Under the pieces are notes generated by a model, which worked only from the letters and a program-made list of their open reading frames with translations, was not told the origin of the DNA and searched no databases. From Pseudomonas citronellolis (lineage in GTDB: Bacteria; Pseudomonadota; Gammaproteobacteria; Pseudomonadales; Pseudomonadaceae), in contig NZ_JARJLT010000077.1 of NCBI RefSeq assembly GCF_029335315.1, positions 1 through 34,186 of the forward strand: DNA of 34,186 nucleotides, written 5' to 3'. Below are positions 25,256-32,488 of this stretch, piece by piece. Both the position numbers and the translations under genes were made by a program. Each line of letters opens with the position of its first letter. Within the stretch, counting starts at the first letter, position 1.

Positions 25256-26416
25256 TTAGGCGGCGTCCAGGACTTCGGTGAGCCACTGGTCGGTCACTTC
25301 CACGCGGAAGTTGGGGTTCTCGGCGGGCGGTACGTCGGTGAAGCGGATGTTCCAGTACACCTTGCCCTGGGCCAGCTGGCTGGCGGTGTTGAGCTCGGGG
25401 TCGGCGTAGACCTCGAAGTCGATCACCGCGCCCTGGTTCTTCAGGTCGCGCATGAAGGCCTGCAGGCCCTCGGTGACGTCCTTCACGTAGGTCTTGGTGA
25501 TGCCGCGGTCGACCGCCCACTTGTGCCCGGCGAGGATCGCGTCCATCACCATGTCCATGGTCCGCACACGGGTCACGAAGGCCCACTTGGCGTCGCTGGA
25601 GAGGGTGCGGTTGCCCCACAGGCGGTAGCCGTCGTCGCGGATGATGGTGGTGATGTTGGCGTTGTTCAGCAGGTTGGCACGGCAGGTCTCGTCACCGTCG
25701 AGGAACTCGATGGGGCGCGAGGTGCCGGTGATGCCGAGCAGCTCCTTGTTCGACGGCGAGGACCAGAAGCCGTACTGGCTGTCGGTCCAGGCGAACAGGC
25801 CGGCGGCGTTGGCCGAGGCCGGGGCGTCGACGGTGGCGCTGCTGGCGGTGTCCCAGTACTGCACGCCGGGGTCGACCAGGTAGATGCGCTTGCTGCCGAA
25901 CTCGCCGGCGTAGGCGATGCCGGCTTCGTCGGTGCTGTTGGGCCCGTCGACGATGGCGATGGCGCGCAGCTTCTCGGCCAGCGCGCCCATCGCGGTAGCT
26001 ACCGCCTGGGTGGCGGAGTGCTTCGGCGCGATCAGCAGGCGCGGCTGCGCGTTGAAGCGCGACTTGCCGTCCAGCAGCGCCTGCAGGCCGGTACGCTGGC
26101 CGGATTCGGTGACGCTGCCGATGATCGCCGAGGTCTGCTGCGCCGGGTCCTCGCTGACCGCCACGCCGACCGCCACGACCACGGCGGCGGACTGGGTGAA
26201 GATCGCCGTGCAGGCCTTGTAGATCGCCGAGGTGGTGCCGAACGCGGCGGCGGCCTCGCGCAGGCTGGTGAGCAGCACCGGCATGTCGGCCTGCGCGCTC
26301 AGCTTGGCATCGGGGGTGAAGGTATCCACCAGGCCGATGATCGAGGACGACGGCAGCGCGATGGTCCGCGCGCCGACGTCGACGTTGGTCACGGTTACGC
26401 CGTGAAAGAAGCTCAT
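25256..26416 (-). CDS. Contractile tail sheath protein (FI)
   Basis: 386 residues from ATG 26416, the R-pyocin sheath length. The start FFHGVTVTNVDVGARTI, the central ITGTSRPIEFLDGDETCRAN and RDDGYRLWGNRTLSSD, and the C-terminal WNIRFTDVPPAENPNFRVE are strongly conserved in P2 FI sheaths. Contraction of this sheath drives the tube into the target cell. It is preceded by a terminator (26435-26456) and has a GGAG ribosome binding site. An upstream ATG at 26434 would add six residues. Confidence 0.95.
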   Translation of the reverse strand: MSFFHGVTVTNVDVGARTIALPSSSIIGLVDTFTPDAKLSAQADMPVLLTSLREAAAAFGTTSAIYKACTAIFTQSAAVVVAVGVAVSEDPAQQTSAIIGSVTESGQRTGLQALLDGKSRFNAQPRLLIAPKHSATQAVATAMGALAEKLRAIAIVDGPNSTDEAGIAYAGEFGSKRIYLVDPGVQYWDTASSATVDAPASANAAGLFAWTDSQYGFWSSPSNKELLGITGTSRPIEFLDGDETCRANLLNNANITTIIRDDGYRLWGNRTLSSDAKWAFVTRVRTMDMVMDAILAGHKWAVDRGITKTYVKDVTEGLQAFMRDLKNQGAVIDFEVYADPELNTASQLAQGKVYWNIRFTDVPPAENPNFRVEVTDQWLTEVLDAA

Positions 26417-26434
26417 AGGGTTTTCTCCAGACAT

Positions 26435-26456
26435 AAAAAAACCGCCATCCGGCGGT
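26435..26456 (-). terminator. Intrinsic terminator between fibre chaperone and sheath
   Basis: Leftward strand: ACCGCC-GGAT-GGCGGT followed by seven T residues (26435-26441), 18 bases before the sheath start codon. It is a normal-looking Rho-independent terminator in the middle of the tailocin operon, at the end of the fibre/chaperone cassette. Confidence 0.78.
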
Positions 26457-26503
26457 CGCTTGGTTGGCCCGTGCCGCGGGTGCGGTGGGCTGGGGTGTGA
26501 GTG

Positions 26504-27139
26504 TCAGATGAGTGTGGCGGCAGCAAGCCAATCGGGAGCGACAGGTTTGCTGGCTTCCGCAGGGAATCCGGAGGCCACCGGCCAGTCGCGCAAGGCCTGG
26601 CGGTATACAAGCAGCTCAGAGAATTGCTCCGCGCTCAGGTTGGTTACAGTGCCGGCGGACACTTGGTCACGGTGTCGCTCGACCAGCCACTGGCTCTCTT
26701 CGAGTTCAGCGTCTCGCTCTCCACGAGCGCTGGATGCTTGCGCCACAAGCTGGGCGGTGGTGTCGGTCTTCCAGCCATCTGCCCAGATATCGAAGGATGT
26801 GCCGGGTGCCAAGTCAGTGAACTCGACAGGCAAATCACCCAACTGAGACCAGGTAACTGCATGACCATTGGATGTCATGTAGACGGTTCCGCGATGGTCT
26901 GCGACCAGAACCCATGCGCTTCCATCTTCCAGTCGTTGGATGGCTTTTCCGGGTTCAGCGTCAGGGGGCGCATCGATAAATGCGTGGGCAGGAATCAGCC
27001 AGCCAGCCCCGCCGCTCATGTCGCCTTCAATCGGCTTGAATGTCTCGGTGTCTCGCAGCAGCGGGTCCGGGTCGGCGAGGCCAGTGCTCAGATACTCACG
27101 GGTGATCGGATGGGTGTTGTAGATCGTTGGTGCATTCAT
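26504..27139 (-). CDS. Tail fibre assembly chaperone
   Basis: 211 residues from ATG 27139 (MNAPTIYNTHPITREYL). The position directly after the fibre gene and the opening YNTHPITREYLSTG fit fibre chaperones of pyocins and related phages, which fold the matching fibre tip. The C-terminal third (RGERDAELEESQWLVERHRD) is helical. GC is clearly lower than in the rest of the operon (29/60 at 26821-26880 by hand count), the same as in the distal fibre gene, so the two probably moved as one cassette. Confidence 0.8.
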   Translation of the reverse strand: MNAPTIYNTHPITREYLSTGLADPDPLLRDTETFKPIEGDMSGGAGWLIPAHAFIDAPPDAEPGKAIQRLEDGSAWVLVADHRGTVYMTSNGHAVTWSQLGDLPVEFTDLAPGTSFDIWADGWKTDTTAQLVAQASSARGERDAELEESQWLVERHRDQVSAGTVTNLSAEQFSELLVYRQALRDWPVASGFPAEASKPVAPDWLAAATLI

Positions 27140-27150
27140 TGAATCTGACC

Positions 27151-28749
27151 TCAATATTTGATGCAGGCGAGCAGCGCAACGTTACGCGGACGCGTTTCAG
27201 ACGCAGTCTGCACGACACGGGAAGCATCGAAGTTCGAGTACCGCAACCCAGACGAGCCCCCTTGCAGGGTTCCGAGTGGCCCGCCGTCATAAAATGCGCC
27301 ACTCATCGATAGCCCGTGAACAACCCCAGCCACACCTGTGATGTTCTCCAACGCCCATGACTGTGCCGAGCCCATAAGACGCCCGGAATCGACGCCTCGA
27401 CCGTCATCAAAGCCTCGAATGAACTCTCCACGCAGGTCCGGAAGATTGAAAGTCGTAGAACCATCGCCGGCACCGAACGCCGTACCGATGGCAGCAAAGA
27501 GCTTCGCGTACGTCGCACGAGAGACCGCCGCGCCGTTTGCTTTCAAGTAACCAGAGGGAGCTGTGGAGCGGGCGAAATAGACAATGGCTCCCGGAATGGA
27601 GTTGTTGGCCTCTGTCCAGACGCTTCCCATATCGGTGGCGTCAATGGTCAAGCGCAGGTTTGCACCATCCCAACCCAACTTCACCACATTGTTGGTTTGC
27701 CCAACCCCGGTTCCCATTTGGACGGGGGCGTATCCCAGCTTCGCCTGATACCCCACCAATAGCTGGCTCACCGCCTCGGCACTGATAAGAGGCTGCAAGG
27801 CCGAGTCAATGGCGGATTTACTGTAGGTGGCGGCAGTAACGAATGCCGTGGTCGCAAGCTGCGTAGTATTGGTTCCCACAGCAGCGGTCGGCGCCGCCGG
27901 CACCCCAGTAAAAGCCGGCGAAAAGAGTCGCGCCAGGCCATTGGTAATGTCCTGGAAAACCAGTGCGGTGGTGCCGAGCGAGATCGGTGCATCGGTGATC
28001 AGTTGCCAGATGGTGTCCGCCAGGCTGGTCCCAGTCTCGACAACCACTACCAATGCCGAGGTCACCTCCAGACTGCTGTCAGCATCGCTCGCGCGGGCCC
28101 AGGCGCCAGCGGCGGCAACGTAAAGCCCGTTCTGACTGGCCGTGGTCTGGTTCTTCACCAGTACCCGGTCGCCGGCTGCCAGGGCAACGCCATCGACGAC
28201 CTGCAGGCCGCCGAGGGTGATATTGGCAGTGGTGGCCACGCGCACCGACTGCTTGTAGTCGAGCCTGTTGATCGCGCTGACGATGGCGCCGTCGACGTAC
28301 TCACGGGATGCCAGCACCACACTCGGATCGATCTTCAGCTCCACCGAAGCAGTGTTGCTGACGATCAGCACCAGGCGCACGGTCTGGGTGCGGCCGCTGC
28401 CTTCGGCCAGCTGCGGTTTGTACGAGGGCGCGCAGTTGGCGTAGGCGATCAGCGTGCCGCTGTCGTCGTACAGGCCCAGTTCGCGAATCCACCAGCCGCC
28501 GACGTCCTCGGGGATGACCTGCTCGGCGATGATCTGCGCGGCGTTGGCCGGGTCGACGCTCAGCTGGTTCAGCGGCGCGCGGCGGACTTCGTTGACCAGC
28601 GCGGTGCGGCTGGCGTCCGGGGTCGGGGTGCTGCCGCCGCCGTCGCCGACGGCCAGCTGGGTGATCTTCAGGGTGGTGCCCAGCGCGGCGGCGTTGGCCA
28701 GCTTGCCGGCACCGAGGGTGGTGAGGAGTGCGTAGTAGGTCACTGCCAT
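27151..28749 (-). CDS. Tail fibre (receptor-binding protein)
   Basis: 532 residues from ATG 28749 (MAVTYYALLTTLGAGKL). The N-terminal ~150 residues are the conserved baseplate-binding part of P2 gpH-type fibres. A bead-like domain (about 160-260, VDGVALAAGDRVLVKNQT), a trimeric shaft, a tail-collar domain (about 384-460, PGAIVYFARSTAPSGYLKAN and FNLPDLRGEFIRG) and a variable tip ending in RPRNVALLACIKY follow. The fibre decides target range. GC falls from about 75% to 53-60% in the distal part. It overlaps gene I by 10 bases. Confidence 0.88.
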   Translation of the reverse strand: MAVTYYALLTTLGAGKLANAAALGTTLKITQLAVGDGGGSTPTPDASRTALVNEVRRAPLNQLSVDPANAAQIIAEQVIPEDVGGWWIRELGLYDDSGTLIAYANCAPSYKPQLAEGSGRTQTVRLVLIVSNTASVELKIDPSVVLASREYVDGAIVSAINRLDYKQSVRVATTANITLGGLQVVDGVALAAGDRVLVKNQTTASQNGLYVAAAGAWARASDADSSLEVTSALVVVVETGTSLADTIWQLITDAPISLGTTALVFQDITNGLARLFSPAFTGVPAAPTAAVGTNTTQLATTAFVTAATYSKSAIDSALQPLISAEAVSQLLVGYQAKLGYAPVQMGTGVGQTNNVVKLGWDGANLRLTIDATDMGSVWTEANNSIPGAIVYFARSTAPSGYLKANGAAVSRATYAKLFAAIGTAFGAGDGSTTFNLPDLRGEFIRGFDDGRGVDSGRLMGSAQSWALENITGVAGVVHGLSMSGAFYDGGPLGTLQGGSSGLRYSNFDASRVVQTASETRPRNVALLACIKY

Positions 28750-29354
28750 GGGTAGACGCTCAGTAGGTCGATGGTGTGTTCCCGGCCGGGCAGGCCGTAG
28801 CCGCCACGGGATTCGATGACGTCCGGGAGGTAGGGGTAGACGGTGACGATGTCGCCGTCGTATTGCCCGGTCCCGATGAAGATCGGGCCCTGGCTTTCCA
28901 GGCTGATGTCCAGCCCGATGAGGTGCCGGGTCAGGGGTTTCGCGTCGTCGATCAGGCGCTCCACCTCCTGGTACATGGCCTCGCTGATGCCGCTGTCGAG
29001 CACGCCGATGCGCAGGCGGAAGGTGCCCGGCTCGCCCAGGGGCGTAGCCTGCCACCATTCGACCACCTCGATCAGGTAGCCCAGCGGTTCGATCACCCGC
29101 CGCAGCGCGGCGATGGTGCCCTTGTGCTGGTGGATGCGGAACGCCGCCGCCACCGCCTTGCGCTTCACCGCTTCGGCCCACTCCGGGTCCCAGCGATCCA
29201 CCGACCAGGCCCAGGCCAGGTACGGCAGCAGGGCCACCGGGCAGCGCTGCGGGTCCATCAGTTCACGCAACGGCACCGGCAGGTCGCCGACCTGCACATC
29301 GGCCAGCGCGCGCTCCAGCGGCGTGGAGTTGATCGGCAGCAGGCGGCTACTCAT
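28740..29354 (-). CDS. Baseplate protein I
   Basis: 204 residues from ATG 29354 (MSSRLLPINSTPLERAL). P2 gpI-like wedge protein that connects J to the fibre. The motif PYLAWAWSVDRWDPEWAE is typical of the family. It overlaps J by 8 bases and the fibre gene by 10 bases, suggesting coupled translation. Counterpart of PAO1 PA0619. Confidence 0.9.
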   Translation of the reverse strand: MSSRLLPINSTPLERALADVQVGDLPVPLRELMDPQRCPVALLPYLAWAWSVDRWDPEWAEAVKRKAVAAAFRIHQHKGTIAALRRVIEPLGYLIEVVEWWQATPLGEPGTFRLRIGVLDSGISEAMYQEVERLIDDAKPLTRHLIGLDISLESQGPIFIGTGQYDGDIVTVYPYLPDVIESRGGYGLPGREHTIDLLSVYPWQ

Positions 29355-30237
29355 CGGAGCCTCCGACGCTGATCGCGTAGCCGCTGCAGTACGCCGCCTG
29401 GGTGGCGTCGAGCACCACGTCGGCGGCCGGCTGGGCCAGCTCCACGCGTTGCACGCCTTCCACATGCAGGGCAGCGAACACCGCGCTGCGGCGGATGTCG
29501 CGGCCGATGCGGCGCTGGGTGGCGATGTAGGTATTCAGCGACGCCTCGGCGGCCTGCTGGATCAGCTCGGCCTCCGGCCCCGGATAGATGTAGAGCACGG
29601 CGTCCACCCGGTACGGGACGATGCTCGCCGACTGCACGGTGAGGCGGTCGCCGACCGGGCGCACGTCCTCGTCGTTGAGGGCCTGGCGCACCGCCTCCAG
29701 CAGCGCTTCCGGCGCAGTGCCGTCGCCTTCCGCGCAGAGCACGCTGACCAGCGCCTCGCAGGGGTTCGGGCTGGTCGCCGAGACATCGGCGATACGCCCG
29801 TCGGCACCCAGCGCGAAGGCCACGTAGGCGTTGCGCGGGCCCGCCACCGAGAGCTGGTCGAAGGCCAGTTGGGTGCGGTTGCGCAGCGAGTCGTCGCCCT
29901 CCAGGACGGCGGCCGTCGGCGGCACCGCCGTCGGGTCGGCGGACTGGATCACCAGGCGTTGCACGTTGTAGCCGGCGGCCAGTTGGTCCAGGTCGCCCTG
30001 GGTGGCGTAGCCGAGCATCACCGCGCGGGCGGCATCGTTGATGCGGGCGCGCAGCAGCATCTCGCGGTAGGCCGCCAGCTCCAGCAGCTTGAGCACCGGG
30101 TCGGATTCCAGCGCGGCGCTCCAGCCCTCGCCCATGGCGCTGCGGAAGTCGGCCAGCAGCTCGTCGTAGAGGCTCTCGTAGTCGAGGGTCTCCACCACGT
30201 TCGGCGCCGGCAGTTGCGACAGGTCGATCAGGCTCAT
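29347..30237 (-). CDS. Baseplate protein J
   Basis: 296 residues. P2 gpJ-like baseplate wedge component, with LSQLPAPNVVETLDYESLYDE split over the start, DPVLKLLELAAYREMLLR and the C-terminal RDIRRSAVFAALHVEGVQRV. It shares an ATGA overlap with W upstream. Counterpart of PAO1 PA0618. Confidence 0.93.
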   Translation of the reverse strand: MSLIDLSQLPAPNVVETLDYESLYDELLADFRSAMGEGWSAALESDPVLKLLELAAYREMLLRARINDAARAVMLGYATQGDLDQLAAGYNVQRLVIQSADPTAVPPTAAVLEGDDSLRNRTQLAFDQLSVAGPRNAYVAFALGADGRIADVSATSPNPCEALVSVLCAEGDGTAPEALLEAVRQALNDEDVRPVGDRLTVQSASIVPYRVDAVLYIYPGPEAELIQQAAEASLNTYIATQRRIGRDIRRSAVFAALHVEGVQRVELAQPAADVVLDATQAAYCSGYAISVGGSDE

Positions 30238-30560
30238 GCCGCCACCTCCAGCGCGATCTCGTCGCCCAGGTAGGTGCCGCGCAGCTGCAGTTCCACGCGG
30301 CCGCCGACCACGGCGGTCACCTGTACCCCGCGCAGGCGCAGTCGCGGTTCCCAGCGCCCAATGGCGCGCGCCACCTCGGCCTGCACCGCGCCCTTCCAGC
30401 CTTCGGTCACTGGCAGGTCGACCATGCGCCGCAGGCGGCTGCCGTACTCGGGGCGCATGCGCCGGCTGCCCAGGGGCGTGCCGAGGATGTCTTCGATGGA
30501 TTGCCTGAGGTGCGCCAGCCCGCCGAGGGGCTGCCCGTTGCGCCGGTCCATGCCGATCAT
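30234..30560 (-). CDS. Baseplate protein W (gp25-like sheath initiator)
   Basis: 108 residues. Small lysozyme-like fold of the T4 gp25 / P2 gpW family that starts sheath polymerisation. Signature: HLRQSIEDILGTPLGSRRMR with EYGSRLRRMVD. ATG at 30560; an internal Met four codons on is an alternative. It is separated from V by 90 bases containing a GC hairpin, and overlaps J by 4 bases. Confidence 0.93.
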   Translation of the reverse strand: MIGMDRRNGQPLGGLAHLRQSIEDILGTPLGSRRMRPEYGSRLRRMVDLPVTEGWKGAVQAEVARAIGRWEPRLRLRGVQVTAVVGGRVELQLRGTYLGDEIALEVAA

Positions 30561-30610
30561 GGCCGCGCCCTCTCTAGTAGTAGTGCCATGGAGTGCCTCC
30601 AGAAATGCGA

Positions 30611-30631
30611 AGGCCCGCGCGAGGCGGGCCT
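30611..30631 (-). other. GC hairpin between V and W
   Basis: Stem AGGCCCGC with GCGGGCCT around a 5-base loop, in the 90-base gap between V and W. No T-tract follows on the transcribed strand. It resembles the other intercistronic hairpins of this operon. Confidence 0.5.
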
Positions 30632-30650
30632 GGTTGAATGTCGACGTGAG

Positions 30651-31214
30651 TCAGTGGGTGTGGTGGTTGCTGTTGCCGGCGGTATCCATGATCGAGCCGC
30701 TGCTGCTGATGTTGCCGTTCACCGTCAGCGCGCCCTTGATGCTCACCGGCCCGGTCAGCTGAATGCTCGCCGCGTTCACCGTCACCGCGCCGTCGTCGAG
30801 CGTGACCTGGGTTCCACCCACCTTGAGCGTGGCGCTGCCGGCGGGCAGTTGCAGGTCGTAGCGATGAGCCTGCCAGTCATAGCTCAGGCTCGCGCCGTCG
30901 GGGAAATGCCAGCTTTCCACTTCACCGCGATCGCTCGGCGCCACAGCCGCCGCGCCGAACAGGCCGGGCACGAAGGTACCCATGGCCGCCATGCCGGACG
31001 GGCTGAGCAGCACGCCCTGCTCGCCCAGGCTGGGCGCCCGCCAGTGCCGCGCCGCGCCGGCGGCCTGGGCGTGCCAGCGCACCCAGGCGCTGGTCCAGTC
31101 GCCGCAGCGCACCCGCACCCGCGCCGCCGCCAGGTCCACGGCGACCACTTCGCAGGGCATCACCAGCGCGGCAAGCATGCGATCGTGCTCGGCGCTCACG
31201 TAGTCCTGGTTCAT
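30651..31214 (-). CDS. Baseplate spike protein V
   Basis: 187 residues from ATG 31214 ([14 protein letters not shown]). OB-fold N-terminal domain followed by a beta-helix of regular short repeats ([34 protein letters not shown]) and the ending NSNHHTH. The final H-x-H binds an iron ion at the tip of the spike in P2 and related particles. It pierces the target outer membrane. Its ATG overlaps the stop of the gene before (ATGA). Counterpart of PAO1 PA0616. Confidence 0.93.
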   Translation of the reverse strand: MNQDYVSAEHDRMLAALVMPCEVVAVDLAAARVRVRCGDWTSAWVRWHAQAAGAARHWRAPSLGEQGVLLSPSGMAAMGTFVPGLFGAAAVAPSDRGEVESWHFPDGASLSYDWQAHRYDLQLPAGSATLKVGGTQVTLDDGAVTVNAASIQLTGPVSIKGALTVNGNISSSGSIMDTAGNSNHHTH

Positions 31215-31741
31215 TGCAGGGCCTCCGGGTCGAAGTAGTCGTCCTCGTGTCCCGGCCCGGTCTCCGGGTCGAGGCCGAGCAGCAGCGAGCCCGGTGGCTG
31301 GTCGTCCCACGGCCACTCCGGTTCGCCCAGCAGCAGCGGCTGGCGCCACTCGACGCACCACACGCGGCACGCGGCCAGCGCAGGATTGTCGTCGTCCGGG
31401 CGAGCCTGGATGAAGCTCACCGGCTGCACCTCGAGCCCCCAGGTCTGCGCGCGCAGCAGCACGGCGAGGGTGGCGACGGCGCGCAGCGCCAGCGCCTCGG
31501 CTTCGGGGTCGTCGCGGGTCACCAGGATGCGCGCCTGCAGGCCGCAGACCAGCGCCGTCTCGCCGCTGCCGGGATCGCTTCCCGGCAGCACTTCGGCGTA
31601 CTCCAGGGCCAGCGCTGGCAGCGTCGGCGGCACACTGTGCAGCGGGCCGCGGAGGAACGCGGCGATCTCGCCCAGCCGGGCGGAAAGCACGTTCTCCACG
31701 GCGCCCAGCAGCAGCTCCAGGGTCAGGGGTTGTTCGGCCAT
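31211..31741 (-). CDS. Tailocin collar / tail-completion type protein
   Basis: 176 residues from ATG 31741 ([19 protein letters not shown]). Sequence motifs alone are weak, but the place, between holin and spike, and the length match PAO1 PA0615, which is described as the collar that caps the R2 tail. It is acidic at the C-terminus ([13 protein letters not shown]). The function rests mainly on synteny. Confidence 0.65.
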   Translation of the reverse strand: MAEQPLTLELLLGAVENVLSARLGEIAAFLRGPLHSVPPTLPALALEYAEVLPGSDPGSGETALVCGLQARILVTRDDPEAEALALRAVATLAVLLRAQTWGLEVQPVSFIQARPDDDNPALAACRVWCVEWRQPLLLGEPEWPWDDQPPGSLLLGLDPETGPGHEDDYFDPEALQ

Positions 31742-31772
31742 GCTGTGTCCTCTGTCGTTGTCGATGGCGCCG

Positions 31773-32114
31773 TCAAGGGCGGCGCTCGTTCTGAAGCGGT
31801 TCGTCGATGCCCAGTCGGCGTGCGGCCCAGCGCTCATAAAGGCCGACGGCGATCTCGGCGCCGGCCGCCGCGGTCAGGCTGCCGATGGCGGCGGCCAAGG
31901 TCAGCGCCGCGCCGCAGGCCATGGCCAGGAACATCACCGCCATGCCGCAGACGATCGATGCGCCCGAGCGCAACGCCAGGCGCCGCAGCAGGCGCCAGCC
32001 GTTCAGCCCGGCCTTGTCGGCCCGCCACATTTCACCGCTGATGCCGCCGGCGACGGCGAGCAGGATCAGGCCCCAAAACGGCACGTCGGCCAGGGTCTGA
32101 GGTTCGTTGCCCAT
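31773..32114 (-). CDS. Holin
   Basis: 113 residues from ATG 32114 with GGGTGA 6 bases upstream; a GTG three codons earlier is possible. Three hydrophobic segments (about 10-27, 53-70 and 70-90) and a basic C-terminus fit the small holins found first in R-pyocin clusters (PAO1 PA0614). It would form the holes that let the endolysin reach the wall. It is the only holin in the window and stands at the boundary between the siphophage-type and R-type modules, about 11.5 kb before its endolysin. Confidence 0.8.
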   Translation of the reverse strand: MGNEPQTLADVPFWGLILLAVAGGISGEMWRADKAGLNGWRLLRRLALRSGASIVCGMAVMFLAMACGAALTLAAAIGSLTAAAGAEIAVGLYERWAARRLGIDEPLQNERRP

Positions 32115-32251
32115 AGACTTCACCCGAAGTATGAAAGGCCCTTACATACGGACTGGGCGGACCCTGCCCGCTTCTTTTCCGATCCCCGCACCGCCCCGAT
32201 ATGAACGACCCGGCACAACGCCGGACCCGTCAGAGGGGCCATACGCCGCAA
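32115..32251 (-). other. Junction between the two tail modules
   Basis: 137 bases without a gene. A 5-bp hairpin CCGGC-ACAAC-GCCGG lies at 32210-32224. There is no T-tract and no convincing -35/-10 pair, and I do not see the ATTG repeats of a PrtN P-box, so the R-type module may be transcribed from a promoter further upstream. Confidence 0.5.
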
Positions 32252-32488
32252 TCAGACTTCAATTTCGTACTGGGGAAGGTTCGGCGCGCTACCGGCCACG
32301 GCCCCATCGGCAATGAATGCGAAGTTGCCAATGGCTACAGAGGTACCGCGGACGGAAAGCAAGGCATCATTGCGTAAGCGCACCTGACAAGTACCGGCCA
32401 ACGAGTCGATGCTCACTACCTCTCCGACGGTACGCCCAGCGTCTGGCAGTAGCCCCAGGAAGCGCTTCCAAGGATTCACCGTCGCCAT
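32252..32488 (-). CDS. Small siphophage tail-associated protein
   Basis: 78 residues from ATG 32488, which overlaps the hub stop codon by one base (TGATG) and has AAGGAG upstream. The pattern NPWKRFLGLLP, VGEVVSID, CQVRLRNDALLSVRGTS and FIADGAVAGSAP looks like a short beta-barrel. A small gene of this type follows the hub gene in several Proteobacteria siphophages as I recall them. Function unknown, probably structural. Confidence 0.6.
   Translation of the reverse strand: MATVNPWKRFLGLLPDAGRTVGEVVSIDSLAGTCQVRLRNDALLSVRGTSVAIGNFAFIADGAVAGSAPNLPQYEIEV

Noticed and set aside
32115-32251. PrtN P-box promoter for the R-type module
   Set aside because: No ATTG-spaced direct repeats are visible on the transcribed strand.
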